From Chloroflexota bacterium (GTDB taxonomy: Bacteria; Chloroflexota; Anaerolineae; Aggregatilineales; Phototrophicaceae), in contig JACAER010000034.1 of assembly GCA_013388745.1 (NCBI GenBank), forward strand, positions 62,001 through 126,000: a stretch of DNA of 64,000 nt, given 5' to 3'. Position numbers and translations under genes: made by a program. The notes beneath the pieces are model-generated. The model was not told the origin of the DNA, did not search any database, and worked only from the letters and a program-made list of their open reading frames with translations. Positions 1-8,746 of the stretch are shown here, one piece after another (position 1 is the first letter of the stretch; each line of letters begins with the position of its first letter).

Positions 1-2
1 TG

Positions 3-311
3 GTCAGCACGGGCATCAGCGACAGCCCGACATGGCCGGGTATTTACCAGATCATCTCGCATGTGCCCAACGCTTACGCCGGCAACTGGAATCTATACAT
101 GCCGTACTTCATGGGCGTCTACCGCCCGATTCCTGGCGCAGATTTCACCAACGGCTTTCACGGCTTTCCGACGCGCGGCGGCAGCCAACTGCTGTGGGTG
201 AACGATCTGGGCACGCGCGTGACCTACGGCTGCATTCTGGTGGCCGACGGCAACATTCAACTGCTGTACAACTGGGCTGAAGACGGTGTGGTGGTGGAAA
301 TCCAACCGTGA
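3..311 (+). CDS. L,D-transpeptidase (YkuD) family protein, C-terminal part (5' end outside window)
   Basis: The frame is open from the left edge and ends at TGA 309-311, so only about 102 C-terminal residues are present. It begins VSTGISDSPTWPGIYQI, which matches the STG...TP.G.y.I strand of YkuD domains, followed by MPYFMG. It then has the catalytic block with a histidine in GFHGFP and, about 20 residues later, TYGC, the position of the S/T-H-G-C nucleophile. In this family the enzyme makes 3-3 cross-links in peptidoglycan or attaches proteins to it, outside the membrane. The usual His of the SHGC motif is Tyr here (TYGC), a mild departure. The gene converges on the propeller gene ending at 363. 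Confidence 0.75.
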   Translation, partial: VSTGISDSPTWPGIYQIISHVPNAYAGNWNLYMPYFMGVYRPIPGADFTNGFHGFPTRGGSQLLWVNDLGTRVTYGCILVADGNIQLLYNWAEDGVVVEIQP

Positions 312-362
312 TACCAAGGGCAAAAGCCAGCAGTGCTGCCGCCAGAAACCCATGATAGGCTT

Positions 363-2309
363 TCAGCGTCCCCACTGGAAGTCCCAGGCTTCGGACGGGA
401 CGCTGAGCAGCGTGTGCGCGCCGCTGGCGATGTCCACGAAGAGCAGCGGCCCGCGCAGCACGCCGCTGTCATCCAGGCGCTGATAGCGATAGCCCGCGAC
501 GAATCCCCCCCGCGGTGAAAGCAGCGGCGCAACGATAAAACCGGTGTCGCCCGTCCGGCTGGCCGCCGCGCCGTTCAGCGGCAGATCGAGGATTTGCCCG
601 CGCGCCAGCAGCCCATCGGCCACAATCACGCGCAGGTTTTCGCCAGACTGCGCCGCCGTGAGCACGGCGCCGGGCAGCGCGGCGAGGGTCGTGGTTTGCG
701 CCAGATCGAGCGGATTAAACAGCAGCGCGCCCGCCGCCGCGCCATCAAAAGCGATCACGCGGCCATCGGCCAGCCAGAAACGCTGGCGGAAAATCTGATA
801 GGCCAGCGTCAGTTCGCCGGTGTTCAGATCCAACACATAATCGCTGATGCTTTCGCCTTCGTGCAGCGTCAGCAGCATCAGATTGACGTTGGGCGCGTAC
901 AGCGGGCGCTCGTAACGCCCCTCGGCGGGATGCGCCAGGCGCAGCGCCGGTTCGCCGCCGCTGATGGCAATTTCGTACACACCGCCGCTGTCCACGTAGG
1001 CGATCGTTTGGCCGTCGGCGTTGAAAGCCGGGGCGATATTTTCACTGTCGGTCAGTTCTGTCAGCCTGCGCAAACCTTCGGGGTCGCTGACGTTTTGCCA
1101 CCAGAGTGCCCCGCCGCTGACAAAGGCCACGCTGCGGCCATCGGGCGCGACAGCGAATTCTGTGATCGGGTTTTCGGCCTGCGTGAAGGGCGCGGCAGCG
1201 TTGCCGTCGGCGGGTACGCGCCAGAGCTGCGTCAGCCCAGTGGCGAAATCGGAGAGGAAAAAACCATCAGCAGGCAGTTCCAGGCCGGCGGCGCTGGCGG
1301 GCGGCGGCGGTCCCCAGGCATAGGCGACGGCGCCGCTCATGGGCAGGGCAAAGGCCGTGCCGTTGACGGGATTGACCAGCGCCAGCACCCCGCCGCGAAA
1401 CGCGATCAGCAGTTCGGCGCGCGGCGCCCAGTTCACCCGATCAATATCGATCACGCCGCTGCCGGTTTCGACCAGCGTGCCGTTGGCCAGCGCGACCAGC
1501 CGCCCCAGCACCGCTTCTTCATTAGGGATAGGCGTTGCTTCGGCGGGAGCAGTCGCCGCGACAAAGGCGATCACCGTGCCGTCGTCGCGCACTGCCGGCA
1601 GCAGATAGCGTTGGCTGGCGTCCAAAAGCTGTGTCTGCGCGTTGCCGGCGCTCATATCCATAGCGAACAGCCCGCCGCTTTCCGGCGCGAACACCAGGCG
1701 CGCGTTATCCAGCCAGGCCGCGCCCACCGACGAAGGAAGCGCGCTGACCAGCGTCAGCGTCGATGCGACGCGGCGGTAAATCCACCAATAGCTGCTGGCG
1801 GCAGCGGGGTCGATATTCTGCGCTTCCAGCGCCAGGTAGCCGCCATCGGGCGACCACAGCAGACTGATCACGTTGGCCTGCGTGACATTGGTGAAAGTTT
1901 CCAGCGCGGGGAAATAAACACGCGCGCCGAAGACTGTGGCGTAGGCCAGGGCGTCGCCCTGCGCTGTCCAGGCCAGCGTAGCGCCGCGTCCGCGGAGCTG
2001 CGGCAGACTAGCCTCTGTGTCCAGCGCGCGGGTTTCGCTGGCAAACAGGGTTTTGAGCGCTAACCCGGCTTCGCTGCGGTAAGCCAGTGTGTTGCCATCG
2101 GGGGCGACGGCGAAATCGACCACAAAGGTGTCTGCGGGTGTGACAGCAGCGATACCCGCGGCGCCCAAACCATAGCGCGTGACAATGCCATCGTTGGCCA
2201 ACACATACAGTTCGCTCGGCAGGTTCAGGCCGTCGTCCTGCGCATGGGCGGCGGCCAGCGTGAGCAGCAGGCAGAAAAGCACACAGCGAGAGATTTTCGC
2301 AAAGCGCAT
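363..2309 (-). CDS. Secreted TolB/PD40-type beta-propeller protein
   Basis: 648 residues. The N-terminus is a Sec signal peptide (about 23 residues, ending AHAQ before DDGLNLP). The rest holds repeated PD40/WD-like blades with signatures such as APDGNTLAYRS, WSPDGGYLALEA, VAPDGRSVAFVSGG and FNADGQTIAYVDSGG, as in the C-terminal propeller of TolB. No catalytic motif is visible, so a binding or scaffold role at the cell surface is the most that can be said. The ATG at 2309 sits about 230 bp from the divergent gene at 2538, so the two probably use separate promoters in that gap. The fold call is firm and the function is unknown. Confidence 0.7.
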   Translation of the reverse strand: MRFAKISRCVLFCLLLTLAAAHAQDDGLNLPSELYVLANDGIVTRYGLGAAGIAAVTPADTFVVDFAVAPDGNTLAYRSEAGLALKTLFASETRALDTEASLPQLRGRGATLAWTAQGDALAYATVFGARVYFPALETFTNVTQANVISLLWSPDGGYLALEAQNIDPAAASSYWWIYRRVASTLTLVSALPSSVGAAWLDNARLVFAPESGGLFAMDMSAGNAQTQLLDASQRYLLPAVRDDGTVIAFVAATAPAEATPIPNEEAVLGRLVALANGTLVETGSGVIDIDRVNWAPRAELLIAFRGGVLALVNPVNGTAFALPMSGAVAYAWGPPPPASAAGLELPADGFFLSDFATGLTQLWRVPADGNAAAPFTQAENPITEFAVAPDGRSVAFVSGGALWWQNVSDPEGLRRLTELTDSENIAPAFNADGQTIAYVDSGGVYEIAISGGEPALRLAHPAEGRYERPLYAPNVNLMLLTLHEGESISDYVLDLNTGELTLAYQIFRQRFWLADGRVIAFDGAAAGALLFNPLDLAQTTTLAALPGAVLTAAQSGENLRVIVADGLLARGQILDLPLNGAAASRTGDTGFIVAPLLSPRGGFVAGYRYQRLDDSGVLRGPLLFVDIASGAHTLLSVPSEAWDFQWGR

Positions 2310-2406
2310 GGCGCGTGTCTTTAAACAAGTCGGATGTATGCGTTCATTTATAGCAAAAAGAGAGTGCGGCGCGCAACCGGGCGCCGCGGCGATAACTGTC
2401 TGTCAA

Positions 2407-2478
2407 CCTGCAAAATCCGGGTATAGGCGGCGCTGTGAAACCGGCAAACCAACTGCAAAACTTGGGCATAGGCGGCGG
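2407..2478. repeat. Imperfect direct repeat in a divergent intergenic region
   Basis: Two copies of a roughly 25-bp unit (tgcaaaa..ggg.ataggcggcg) start near 2408 and 2453, about 45 bp apart, between the divergent genes starting at 2309 and 2538. The copies differ at a few positions. They could be a tandem regulator site or simple sequence drift; no regulator was recognised. Confidence 0.4.
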
Positions 2479-2537
2479 CGCAAGATTTCGGTAGATTCGA
2501 GGATGATTCTGGCAGCAAACAGTCAAGGAAAATCATT

Positions 2538-3359
2538 ATGAAACTGGTGAGTTTTTTACATGATACGCGCACGTTGGTTGGGGAACTAGTCGGCGAGCAC
2601 GTCTACAATACCTCGATCCCCGGCAGCATGTTCGACACCATTCGACGCGGTATTACCCCCACGCGCACCAGCGAGCATTATCCACTGGCCGATGTGCAGT
2701 TGATCGCCCCGCTGCGCCCCGGCAAAATCATCGCCATTGGCCGCAATTATGTGGAACATGCGCAGGAACTCAGCCATGATGTGCCTAGCGCGCCCATTAT
2801 CTTCGCCAAATTCCCCAGCAGCGTCATTGGGCACGGCGAAACCATCGCCTGGCGTTCGTCGATCACCCAGAAGGTCGATTGGGAGGGCGAACTGGCGGTG
2901 GTGATCGGCAAAAAAGCGCGCGACGTGAGCGAAGCGGACGCCTATAAGCATGTCTTCGGTTACACGATTGCCAACGACGTGAGCGCACGCGATTTGCAGC
3001 TAGAAATCGACGCGCAGTGGACACGCGGCAAAAGCCTGGACACGTTTTGCCCGATGGGGCCGTATATCATCACGCCGGACGAAGTACCCGACCCGCACAC
3101 GCTGACCGTTAAGACACTGGTGAACGACGAAGTGGTGCAGGATGGCAAAACGGAATTGATGATCTTTAAGATTCCGCATTTGATCGCCTACTGCTCGCGC
3201 ATGTTCACGCTGGAACCGGGCGATGTGATTCTGACCGGCACGCCGTCGGGCGTGGGGCACGGGCGCAAGCCGCCTATGTACCTGAAAGACGGCGACACGG
3301 TTACGGTCAGCATCAGCAGCATCGGCGAACTGCGCAACCCGTGCAAAACGCTGGATTAA
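2538..3359 (+). CDS. Fumarylacetoacetate hydrolase (FAH) family protein
   Basis: 273 residues, the usual size of single-domain FAH-family enzymes (2-hydroxyhepta-2,4-diene-1,7-dioate isomerase, oxaloacetate decarboxylase/tautomerase or acylpyruvase types). The N-terminal cap is followed by the FAH core: IAIGRNYVEHAQE, then the metal-binding acidic pair in VDWEGELAVVIG, the FGYTIANDVSARDLQ block, and a C-terminal TGTPSGVGHG. These residues bind Mg2+/Mn2+ in the family. The start is supported by an AAGGAAAA Shine-Dalgarno just upstream. It stands alone, 72 bp before the tsaE operon, so its substrate cannot be read from context. Confidence 0.88.
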   Translation: MKLVSFLHDTRTLVGELVGEHVYNTSIPGSMFDTIRRGITPTRTSEHYPLADVQLIAPLRPGKIIAIGRNYVEHAQELSHDVPSAPIIFAKFPSSVIGHGETIAWRSSITQKVDWEGELAVVIGKKARDVSEADAYKHVFGYTIANDVSARDLQLEIDAQWTRGKSLDTFCPMGPYIITPDEVPDPHTLTVKTLVNDEVVQDGKTELMIFKIPHLIAYCSRMFTLEPGDVILTGTPSGVGHGRKPPMYLKDGDTVTVSISSIGELRNPCKTLD

Positions 3360-3374
3360 GCGCGGCGCTCTCGC

Positions 3375-3403
3375 TTTATACTTACAGGCTTACCTTGTAT
3401 AAT
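3375..3403 (+). promoter_or_regulatory. Sigma70-type promoter for tsaE-tsaB-rimI
   Basis: TTTATA (3375-3380) and TATAAT (3398-3403) are separated by exactly 17 bp, and the expected start of transcription lies 20-25 nt before the GTG start of tsaE. The -10 is perfect and the -35 matches 4 of 6 consensus bases. Confidence 0.55.
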
Positions 3404-3431
3404 TCACCGCAATATTAGCCTGAGGTTATCC

Positions 3432-3932
3432 GTGCCAATCCTGAAAGAAAGCGAACTTGACATTATCAGCCACAGCGAGGAGCAGACACGGCGGCTGGGT
3501 GTGCGTCTGGGCGCGCTGCTGCTGCCGGGCGATGTGATTTGCCTTTCGGGCGATATGGGCGCGGGCAAAACCGCCTTCGCCGTTGGGATCGGCAAGGGCT
3601 GGGGCGCGACAACGCCGGTGACCAGTCCGACCTTTAACCTGATTCATGAGCACCGCCGCGAAAAAGACACGATGCGCCTGTATCATCTCGACTGTTACCG
3701 CCTGCGCGGGCCAGCAGACGCCGAGACTATCGGGCTGGACGATCTTTTTAACAGGCGCGGCGCGCTCATCCTGGAATGGCCGGAAAATATCAGCGTGCTT
3801 CTGCCCAAAGAACGCCTGTGGATCGAACTGCGCGTGCTGGAACTGACGCGGCGCAATTTTATTCTGGAAGGCACAGGCAAACGTTACGAAGAACTGGTCA
3901 ACAAGTTTCGCGAGTCCACCTTTGGGGTATGA
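3432..3932 (+). CDS. tsaE: tRNA threonylcarbamoyladenosine biosynthesis ATPase TsaE
   Basis: 166 residues, start codon GTG behind a TGAGGT ribosome site. The P-loop GDMGAGKT (residues 40-47), the switch-like SPTFNLIHE segment (about 65-73), the LYHLDCYRL block (83-91) and the ILEWPE block (about 113-118) are the family signatures. TsaE is the ATPase that drives turnover of the TsaB-TsaD complex making t6A37 on ANN-decoding tRNAs in the cytoplasm. The next gene, 45 bp downstream, is its partner tsaB, followed by rimI, the usual bacterial order. tsaD and tsaC are not in the window. Confidence 0.93.
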   Translation: MPILKESELDIISHSEEQTRRLGVRLGALLLPGDVICLSGDMGAGKTAFAVGIGKGWGATTPVTSPTFNLIHEHRREKDTMRLYHLDCYRLRGPADAETIGLDDLFNRRGALILEWPENISVLLPKERLWIELRVLELTRRNFILEGTGKRYEELVNKFRESTFGV

Positions 3933-3977
3933 GACTCGCGCGGACAGCGCAATGAGGATTTTTCCAGAAGGCACAGT

Positions 3978-4667
3978 ATGCTTTTAGCGATTGATACCGC
4001 CACACAGACGATCAGCGTGGCGCTGCATGACGGACAAAACCTGCTGGCAGAACAAACGTGGCTGGCCGGCAATCAGCACACCACTGTGCTGGCAGCGACC
4101 ATTGAACAGATGGTGGCCGCCAGCGGCGCGCGTCTCGACCAACTGACAGCGCTGGCTGTGTCCACCGGGCCGGGGTCGTATACCGGGCTGCGCGTGGGTG
4201 TGGCGCTGGCGAAAGGACTGGCTGCCGTGCATAAGCTGCCGCTGGTGGGCGTTTCGGCGCTGGACACGCTGGCGGCGGGCACACCCTATCTCAACGGCGG
4301 GTTGGTGGTGCTGCTGCAAGCCGGACGCAGCCGCCTGATCGTCAAAGCCTACCGCTGGCGCAAAGGCCGCTGGGCAAGCCACAAAAGCGAAGAACCACAG
4401 CTTCTGGATTGGGAGGACTTGCTGGCGAAGATCGATGGCCCGGCGTTTTTGAGCGGCGAAATCACCGCCGACGGCCACGCGCTCATCCAAAGCGCGCAGG
4501 CCAATGGCGCTCCTGTCCATATCGTTGCGGCGGCTTTCCGGCTGCGGCGCGCCGGTTTTCTGGCCGAAGAAGCGTTGGCGCGCCTGCGTGAGAGCGCCGA
4601 TCAGCGTGAATTCGACGCCGCGCGCCTGCTCCCGGTCTATATCAAAACCAAAGATGTGCCCGCATAG
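3978..4667 (+). CDS. tsaB: tRNA threonylcarbamoyladenosine biosynthesis protein TsaB
   Basis: 229 residues. It starts MLLAIDTATQTISVAL, the ASKHA phosphate-1 loop, and contains TGPGSYTGLRVGVALAKGLA, the diagnostic TsaB motif, then LVGVSALDTLA. TsaB is the catalytically inactive partner that holds TsaD and TsaE in the t6A synthesis complex. An AGAAGG ribosome site precedes the ATG. It lies between tsaE and rimI on the same strand and is probably co-transcribed from the promoter at 3375. Confidence 0.93.
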   Translation: MLLAIDTATQTISVALHDGQNLLAEQTWLAGNQHTTVLAATIEQMVAASGARLDQLTALAVSTGPGSYTGLRVGVALAKGLAAVHKLPLVGVSALDTLAAGTPYLNGGLVVLLQAGRSRLIVKAYRWRKGRWASHKSEEPQLLDWEDLLAKIDGPAFLSGEITADGHALIQSAQANGAPVHIVAAAFRLRRAGFLAEEALARLRESADQREFDAARLLPVYIKTKDVPA

Positions 4668-4786
4668 ATCACAACTTTGTGAAATATTTGTAAATTCTCG
4701 TTTTCTTCATGTATTACGAGTTGATTTTGGGGATATGATGATAGTGTTCTTAACCATTCGTCATCCATCATCAGGGAAATCGACCC

Positions 4787-5521
4787 GTGACACGCGCTTT
4801 CGTACTCGACAATCAACTCCGTTCTGTGCGGCTCAGCTACGTGACCGCCGCGCACACGCTCATGCGTGCGCTCCCCTCGCAGCAGGAGATCACTGAACAA
4901 ACTGCTATGACTGGCTTAACGCTGCGTTACATGAACCTGGCCGATATTCCGTCCACCGTCGAAATTGACCGCATGGCGTTCGACCCACCCTGGTCGGCGC
5001 GTTCCTATGCTTACGAAATCGAAGAATCGCACTACAGCCATATGCTGGTGCTGGAAGCCGATGTCGTGCGCCCGGTGCATGGGCTGCGTCGCTGGCTGCG
5101 GGCGCTGGCCGGGCAAAAAGACCAGACAGAAAAAATGATCGTGGGCTACGGCGGTCTGTGGACGATCATGGACGAGGCGCATATCAGCACAATTGCTACC
5201 CACCCGGATTGGCGCGGGCGCGGCTGGGGCGAACTGCTGCTGGCCGCCATGATCCAACGCGCGATTACGCTCAACGCGGGCTACGTCGTGCTGGAAGTGC
5301 GCGTGAGCAACACGGTGGCGCAAAATCTGTACCGTAAGTACGGCTTCGAGATCGTTGATCTGCGTCCCAGCTACTACCGCAACAACAATGAAGACGCCTA
5401 CGATATGCGCCTGTCGCTGACCGATCGCGCGGCGCGTGAACAATTCGCGGCGCGCTGGCAGACGCTGCTCGCAGAGCACGAGCTGACTGATATGTACAGC
5501 GCACACAAGCGTCCCTCATAA
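4787..5521 (+). CDS. rimI: Ribosomal protein S18-alanine N-acetyltransferase RimI (GNAT)
   Basis: GNAT fold with the acetyl-CoA loop HPDWRGRGWGELLL, the EVRVSNTVAQNLYRKYGFE block typical of RimI and the early FDPPWSARSYAYEI segment. The family acetylates the N-terminal alanine of S18. The GTG at 4787 has an AGGGAA site and gives 244 residues. An internal ATG at 4907 would give 204 and begins where RimI proteins normally begin, but its nearest AGGAG is 18 nt away. A roughly 25-residue positively charged insert (around VHGLRRWLRALAGQK) separates two core strands and is longer than usual. The operon position after tsaB supports the call. Confidence 0.88.
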   Translation: MTRAFVLDNQLRSVRLSYVTAAHTLMRALPSQQEITEQTAMTGLTLRYMNLADIPSTVEIDRMAFDPPWSARSYAYEIEESHYSHMLVLEADVVRPVHGLRRWLRALAGQKDQTEKMIVGYGGLWTIMDEAHISTIATHPDWRGRGWGELLLAAMIQRAITLNAGYVVLEVRVSNTVAQNLYRKYGFEIVDLRPSYYRNNNEDAYDMRLSLTDRAAREQFAARWQTLLAEHELTDMYSAHKRPS

Positions 5522-5585
5522 AAATCCACAGCGGAGCTGAGGGCGACTCGCCGAGCCGCCCCCCAACACGCCTGTTGGTTGCGCA

Positions 5586-5783
5586 TCACTGCTGATCTTG
5601 AGTCGGTTTGAAAGGCGGGGGCGAACGCCGGGGTTGCTCGAACGTGTCGGGATTCAGCGGCTCATAGCCCCCCAGCAGCAGACGGCGCAGCTCAGCGCTG
5701 GCATTGCGGCGGGCGGCGGCGGCGCGGCGCTTGCCGAAGGAAATACGCCAGCCCCGCTGCCGACTTGCAGCGTACTCAGACAT
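5586..5783 (-). CDS. Small basic hypothetical protein
   Basis: 65 residues, not recognised. An Arg/Ala-rich first half (GKRRAAAARRNASAELRR) is followed by a Pro-rich tail (RRSPPPFKP). A good ribosome site, GAAAGGAT, lies 6 nt before the ATG, which is the main reason to accept it. It is antisense to nothing else credible and fills the gap between rimI and the methyltransferase gene. The charge pattern would suit nucleic-acid or ribosome contact, but that is a guess. Confidence 0.45.
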   Translation of the reverse strand: MSEYAASRQRGWRISFGKRRAAAARRNASAELRRLLLGGYEPLNPDTFEQPRRSPPPFKPTQDQQ

Positions 5784-5850
5784 TGTGGTATCCTTTCATT
5801 ATGGCTAACGTGGTTTGCTTTCTCAGGGCAGAAACCACGCTGGATAAAAT

Positions 5851-5876
5851 GACCCCGTTTTGGGGTCTTTTGCGTT
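5851..5876 (+). terminator. Candidate intrinsic terminator
   Basis: Perfect 6-bp stem GACCCC / GGGGTC (tight 5-nt loop) followed by TTTTGCGTTTT on the plus strand. The nearest upstream plus-strand gene is rimI, 330 nt away, so it may end a long 3' UTR or block read-through into the methyltransferase gene. Confidence 0.5.
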
Positions 5877-5968
5877 TTGAGCGCGTGTTTTGATACCATT
5901 GATTATAGCACAAAAGTTCGCAATTGTGCCATGAAACAAGGTTAGAAATTGGTTTAGAATGGCGTGGG

Positions 5969-6661
5969 ATGGCCGATCGTCTTAAGCTTGACCGCATCGC
6001 TTTTTATGGACGCACGCTGGCGGAATACACCCGGATGTACGCGCTGGATCTCGCCGCGCTGCGCGGGCAGCGGGTGCTGGACTGCCCTGGCGGCGCTTCT
6101 TCTTTTACCGCCGAAGCGCTGAGTCTGGGCATCCGCGCGGCGGCCTGCGACATCCTCTACGGCGGCGATATGGCGGCGGTGCTGGCGCAGGGCCAGGCCG
6201 ATATTGAGCATACCGTGGACGGTGTGGCGCAGGTCGCGCACATGTTTCACTGGGATTTTTACGGCACGCCCAACGGCCTGAAAACCCAGCGCACCGCCGC
6301 GCTGCATGGCTTCGCCGCGCACTATCCGGGCGGCGGACGCTACATCAACGCGCGCCTGCCGCGCCTGCCGTTCGCCGACCAAACTTTCGCGCTGGTGCTC
6401 AGCGGGCATCTGCTGTTCACCTATGGCGACCGGTTGGATTACGATTTTCACCTGAAGGCGCTGCGCGAACTGTACCGCGTCACAGCAGGCGAAGTGCGCG
6501 TGTATCCCCTACAAGGGCTGGACGCCCGGCCCTATCCGCATCTTTCCCGGCTGCTGGACGATTTGCGCGCCCAGCGCATTCACGCCGAAATCCGGCCAGT
6601 TCCCTTTGAATTTCAGCGCGGCAGCAGCCAGATTCTCTGTTTGTCACGCAGCGCAGACTAA
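5969..6661 (+). CDS. Class I SAM-dependent methyltransferase-like protein
   Basis: Rossmann-type methyltransferase. The AdoMet loop is GQRVLDCPGGASSFTAEAL (motif I, with CPGG instead of the common DxGxGxG), then an acidic AACDILYGG (motif II), and LPFADQTFALVLSGHLLF (motif IV region). The substrate is unknown. The ATG at 5969 begins MADRLKLDRIAFYG and lies 8 nt after a TAGAAT -10 box, so the message may be leaderless; an upstream GTG at 5924 in the same frame is less likely because it precedes that box. The gene converges on the secreted protein ending at 6671. Confidence 0.65.
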   Translation: MADRLKLDRIAFYGRTLAEYTRMYALDLAALRGQRVLDCPGGASSFTAEALSLGIRAAACDILYGGDMAAVLAQGQADIEHTVDGVAQVAHMFHWDFYGTPNGLKTQRTAALHGFAAHYPGGGRYINARLPRLPFADQTFALVLSGHLLFTYGDRLDYDFHLKALRELYRVTAGEVRVYPLQGLDARPYPHLSRLLDDLRAQRIHAEIRPVPFEFQRGSSQILCLSRSAD

Positions 6662-6670
6662 AACGCGGTA

Positions 6671-7849
6671 TCAGGGATTCGTGATCGGCAGTTGGCCGAT
6701 GAACACCAGCGCATAAAACCCGGCAGTGTTGCCGCCGAAGCTGCTAGAGTTGATTTGCAGCGGCGCGTCGTAAATCGGCGCGATTTGCAGCCCGGCATCA
6801 AAACGGCTGCCGATCAGATCAGTGCCGTCGGCAAAAAGCAGCGCGGCGTCGCGGAAAGCCGGCACCTGGCTGAGGCAGGTTCGCCGTCCGGCGTCATCGC
6901 AGACCAGCACACTGCCATCCAGCGTAAACGACTCCATGTAGGGATCGACACGGCTGTTGGCGGCGCGCACCATATACACCAGCACGGGCGAACCCGCCGC
7001 CAGCGGACCGCTGCTGACCCGTATCGTGTCCACGTCCTGCGTCGTGCCCACGTTCAAGCCTTCGATCACCAGCACATAGCGTCCGGGCGCGCTGTTGGCG
7101 CTGCCGATCGTCAAATTCACTTCGCCAAGTCGCTCAACGCCGCCGAAAGTGAGGCGTGCTGCCGTGCGAATGTCGCCTTCGGGCACGGTAAATGTCTCGC
7201 CGCCGGGCAGCGTCAGCACGTCGCCTGCCATGCCGCTTTCGTCCTGCGAGCAGTCGGTTACATTGGCGATACTCAGGTAGACGCGGATCACAGGCAGAAA
7301 ACCATCAAGGCCATAGACGCTGACGCGGTAGCCTTCGGTCTGCCCGGCGTCATCACCAAAATCCACATTCAGTACGTTCGCTGCTGTAAAATCCTGGCAC
7401 TGGAAGATAATCTCCGGCGCGAAAGTGGGCTGCACCGGATTGGCATTGCGCACCTGGAGTTCATAACTGCCGGTGGTGCTGCCAAATTCGTCGTCTACGC
7501 GCGTGGCGACAATCGTGTAAATGCCGGCCTGGGTCACCGTCCATTCTGCTGTGACTTCGCCGTTCACCGCGCCCGCCGCGCTGCTGGCAACCTGATTGGA
7601 ACCGGGGTCAAGAATCGCCACATAAGGCGCGAGACCATCGCTGGCGCGCATATAGACCACGATCACATCGCCCACCTGCGCCACCAGACGCCAGGTGTCG
7701 AAGTAGCCGCCGCTGGTGATAGTCTGCTGTACGACCTCTTCATAGGAAATATTGAACGTCCCCGGCGCGTCGGGGGTGGCGTCCTGCGCCCAGGCCGGCA
7801 GCGCCAGACATAATAACGCGCTGAAAAGCCCCAACAGTATGATTCGCAT
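6671..7849 (-). CDS. Secreted protein with PPC-like beta-sandwich domains
   Basis: 392 residues from the ATG at 7849, chosen because AAGGGA lies 7 nt upstream and the protein then begins directly with a signal peptide (MRIILLGLFSALLCL, cleavage near AWAQ). The first domain (about 30-135) follows the bacterial pre-peptidase C-terminal pattern: DTWRLVAQVGDVIVVYM, then AGIYTIVATR and TGSYELQV. A second domain carries APGRYVLVIEG. No protease domain is present, unlike many PPC proteins. Probably extracellular and adhesive or stabilising. Four cysteines in the second half could form disulfides. Confidence 0.6.
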   Translation of the reverse strand: MRIILLGLFSALLCLALPAWAQDATPDAPGTFNISYEEVVQQTITSGGYFDTWRLVAQVGDVIVVYMRASDGLAPYVAILDPGSNQVASSAAGAVNGEVTAEWTVTQAGIYTIVATRVDDEFGSTTGSYELQVRNANPVQPTFAPEIIFQCQDFTAANVLNVDFGDDAGQTEGYRVSVYGLDGFLPVIRVYLSIANVTDCSQDESGMAGDVLTLPGGETFTVPEGDIRTAARLTFGGVERLGEVNLTIGSANSAPGRYVLVIEGLNVGTTQDVDTIRVSSGPLAAGSPVLVYMVRAANSRVDPYMESFTLDGSVLVCDDAGRRTCLSQVPAFRDAALLFADGTDLIGSRFDAGLQIAPIYDAPLQINSSSFGGNTAGFYALVFIGQLPITNP

Positions 7850-7951
7850 TGTGGCGTCCCTTGCTGACATGCACCGTTTCTATTGTACGGCCTAAACAAA
7901 GCAGGCGACAATGCAGCAGATGTGCGGGAGTTGTTAGGGTTCGCTCTAGCG

Positions 7952-8110
7952 CTATCGACCCATAAAACCCAAAAGTTCAGCGCGCGTTTGTTGCAGCTTG
8001 CGCAGGTGGCGCGTGAGTTTGATTTTTAGGCCGAGTTCGCGTTCGAGATGGCGCAGCAAATGCGACAGCCGTTCACTGTTGACACGGATTTCTGCGGGCA
8101 GGGCGCGCAT
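7952..8110 (-). pseudogene. Small or decayed helical ORF between the PPC-like gene and rplL
   Basis: A 52-codon frame (MRALPAEIRVNSERLSHLL..., ending LLGFMGR) reads as a charged helical protein. Immediately upstream in another frame lies RRWRDEVQTIKSR, which would join naturally if one frameshift were removed near 8110. No Shine-Dalgarno is seen. The rest of 7871-8291 shows no other gene. This may be a remnant of a small coiled-coil gene or chance. Confidence 0.3.
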
Positions 8111-8220
8111 CCCCGCGATTTGATGGTCTGCACTTCATCACGCCATCTGCGCTCTGCGCCCTGTTTTTCCGGCACGCGCATACCGAGTTCCTGTGTTTCG
8201 GGCGCGCGCGATAGGAGCGC

Positions 8221-8263
8221 AAAACAAAAAGAGGCGGCATCAGATTTGATCGCGGCCTCTTTA
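8221..8263 (-). terminator. Intrinsic terminator of rplJ-rplL
   Basis: Reading the minus strand, an AAAGAGGC arm pairs with GCCTCTTT and is followed by TTGTTTTG. It lies about 30 nt after the rplL stop codon and is the only strong hairpin-plus-T-run there. Confidence 0.8.
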
Positions 8264-8291
8264 AGAGTTGTTGTTGGTTGTAGAACGGGTC

Positions 8292-8690
8292 TTATTTCAC
8301 GGAGACGGTAGCGCCTTCGGCTTCCAGCAGGCGCTTATATTCGGCGGCGTTTTCCTTGCTGACCCCTTCGATCACGGTCGCCGGAGCGTTTTCCGCGCCT
8401 TCCACCAGCTCCTTGGCTTCCTTCAGGCCCAGGTTGGTGATCTGGCGCACGACCTTGATGACGTTGATTTTCTTGGGGCCGACGCCCGTCAGCAGCACGT
8501 TGAATTCGGTCTGTTCTTCGACCGGTTCCGCCGCTGCCGCTGCCGCCGGAGCCGCCGCCGCCATCATCATCATGCCGCCGCCAGAGGCCGCTTTCACGCC
8601 CCATTTTTCTTCCAGCATGGTCTTGAGCTGCGCCGCTTCAAGAATGGTCAGCCCACTCAGTTGTTCCACCAGTTGATCGAGATTAGCCAT
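8292..8690 (-). CDS. rplL: 50S ribosomal protein L7/L12
   Basis: 132 residues beginning [20 protein letters not shown] (N-terminal dimerisation helices). A Met/Ala-rich hinge follows ([18 protein letters not shown]), then the C-terminal factor-binding domain with [16 protein letters not shown] and [18 protein letters not shown] AENAPATV. The ATG at 8690 is preferred over the one at 8699 because AAAGGA is correctly spaced only for 8690. L7/L12 forms the stalk that recruits translation GTPases. It follows rplJ in the same operon. The run of four methionines in the hinge is unusual. Confidence 0.97.
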   Translation of the reverse strand: MANLDQLVEQLSGLTILEAAQLKTMLEEKWGVKAASGGGMMMMAAAAPAAAAAAEPVEEQTEFNVLLTGVGPKKINVIKVVRQITNLGLKEAKELVEGAENAPATVIEGVSKENAAEYKRLLEAEGATVSVK

Positions 8691-8746
8691 GATAAACATC
8701 CTTTCATGTGATGTGTGTTAACGAGAGAAAATACCCGCGCGCTGTG

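Noticed and set aside
594..2063. Long open frame (489 codons) antisense to the propeller gene
   Set aside because: Low-complexity Arg/Gln/Ala-rich translation with no motif; it is the complement of a well-supported secreted protein.
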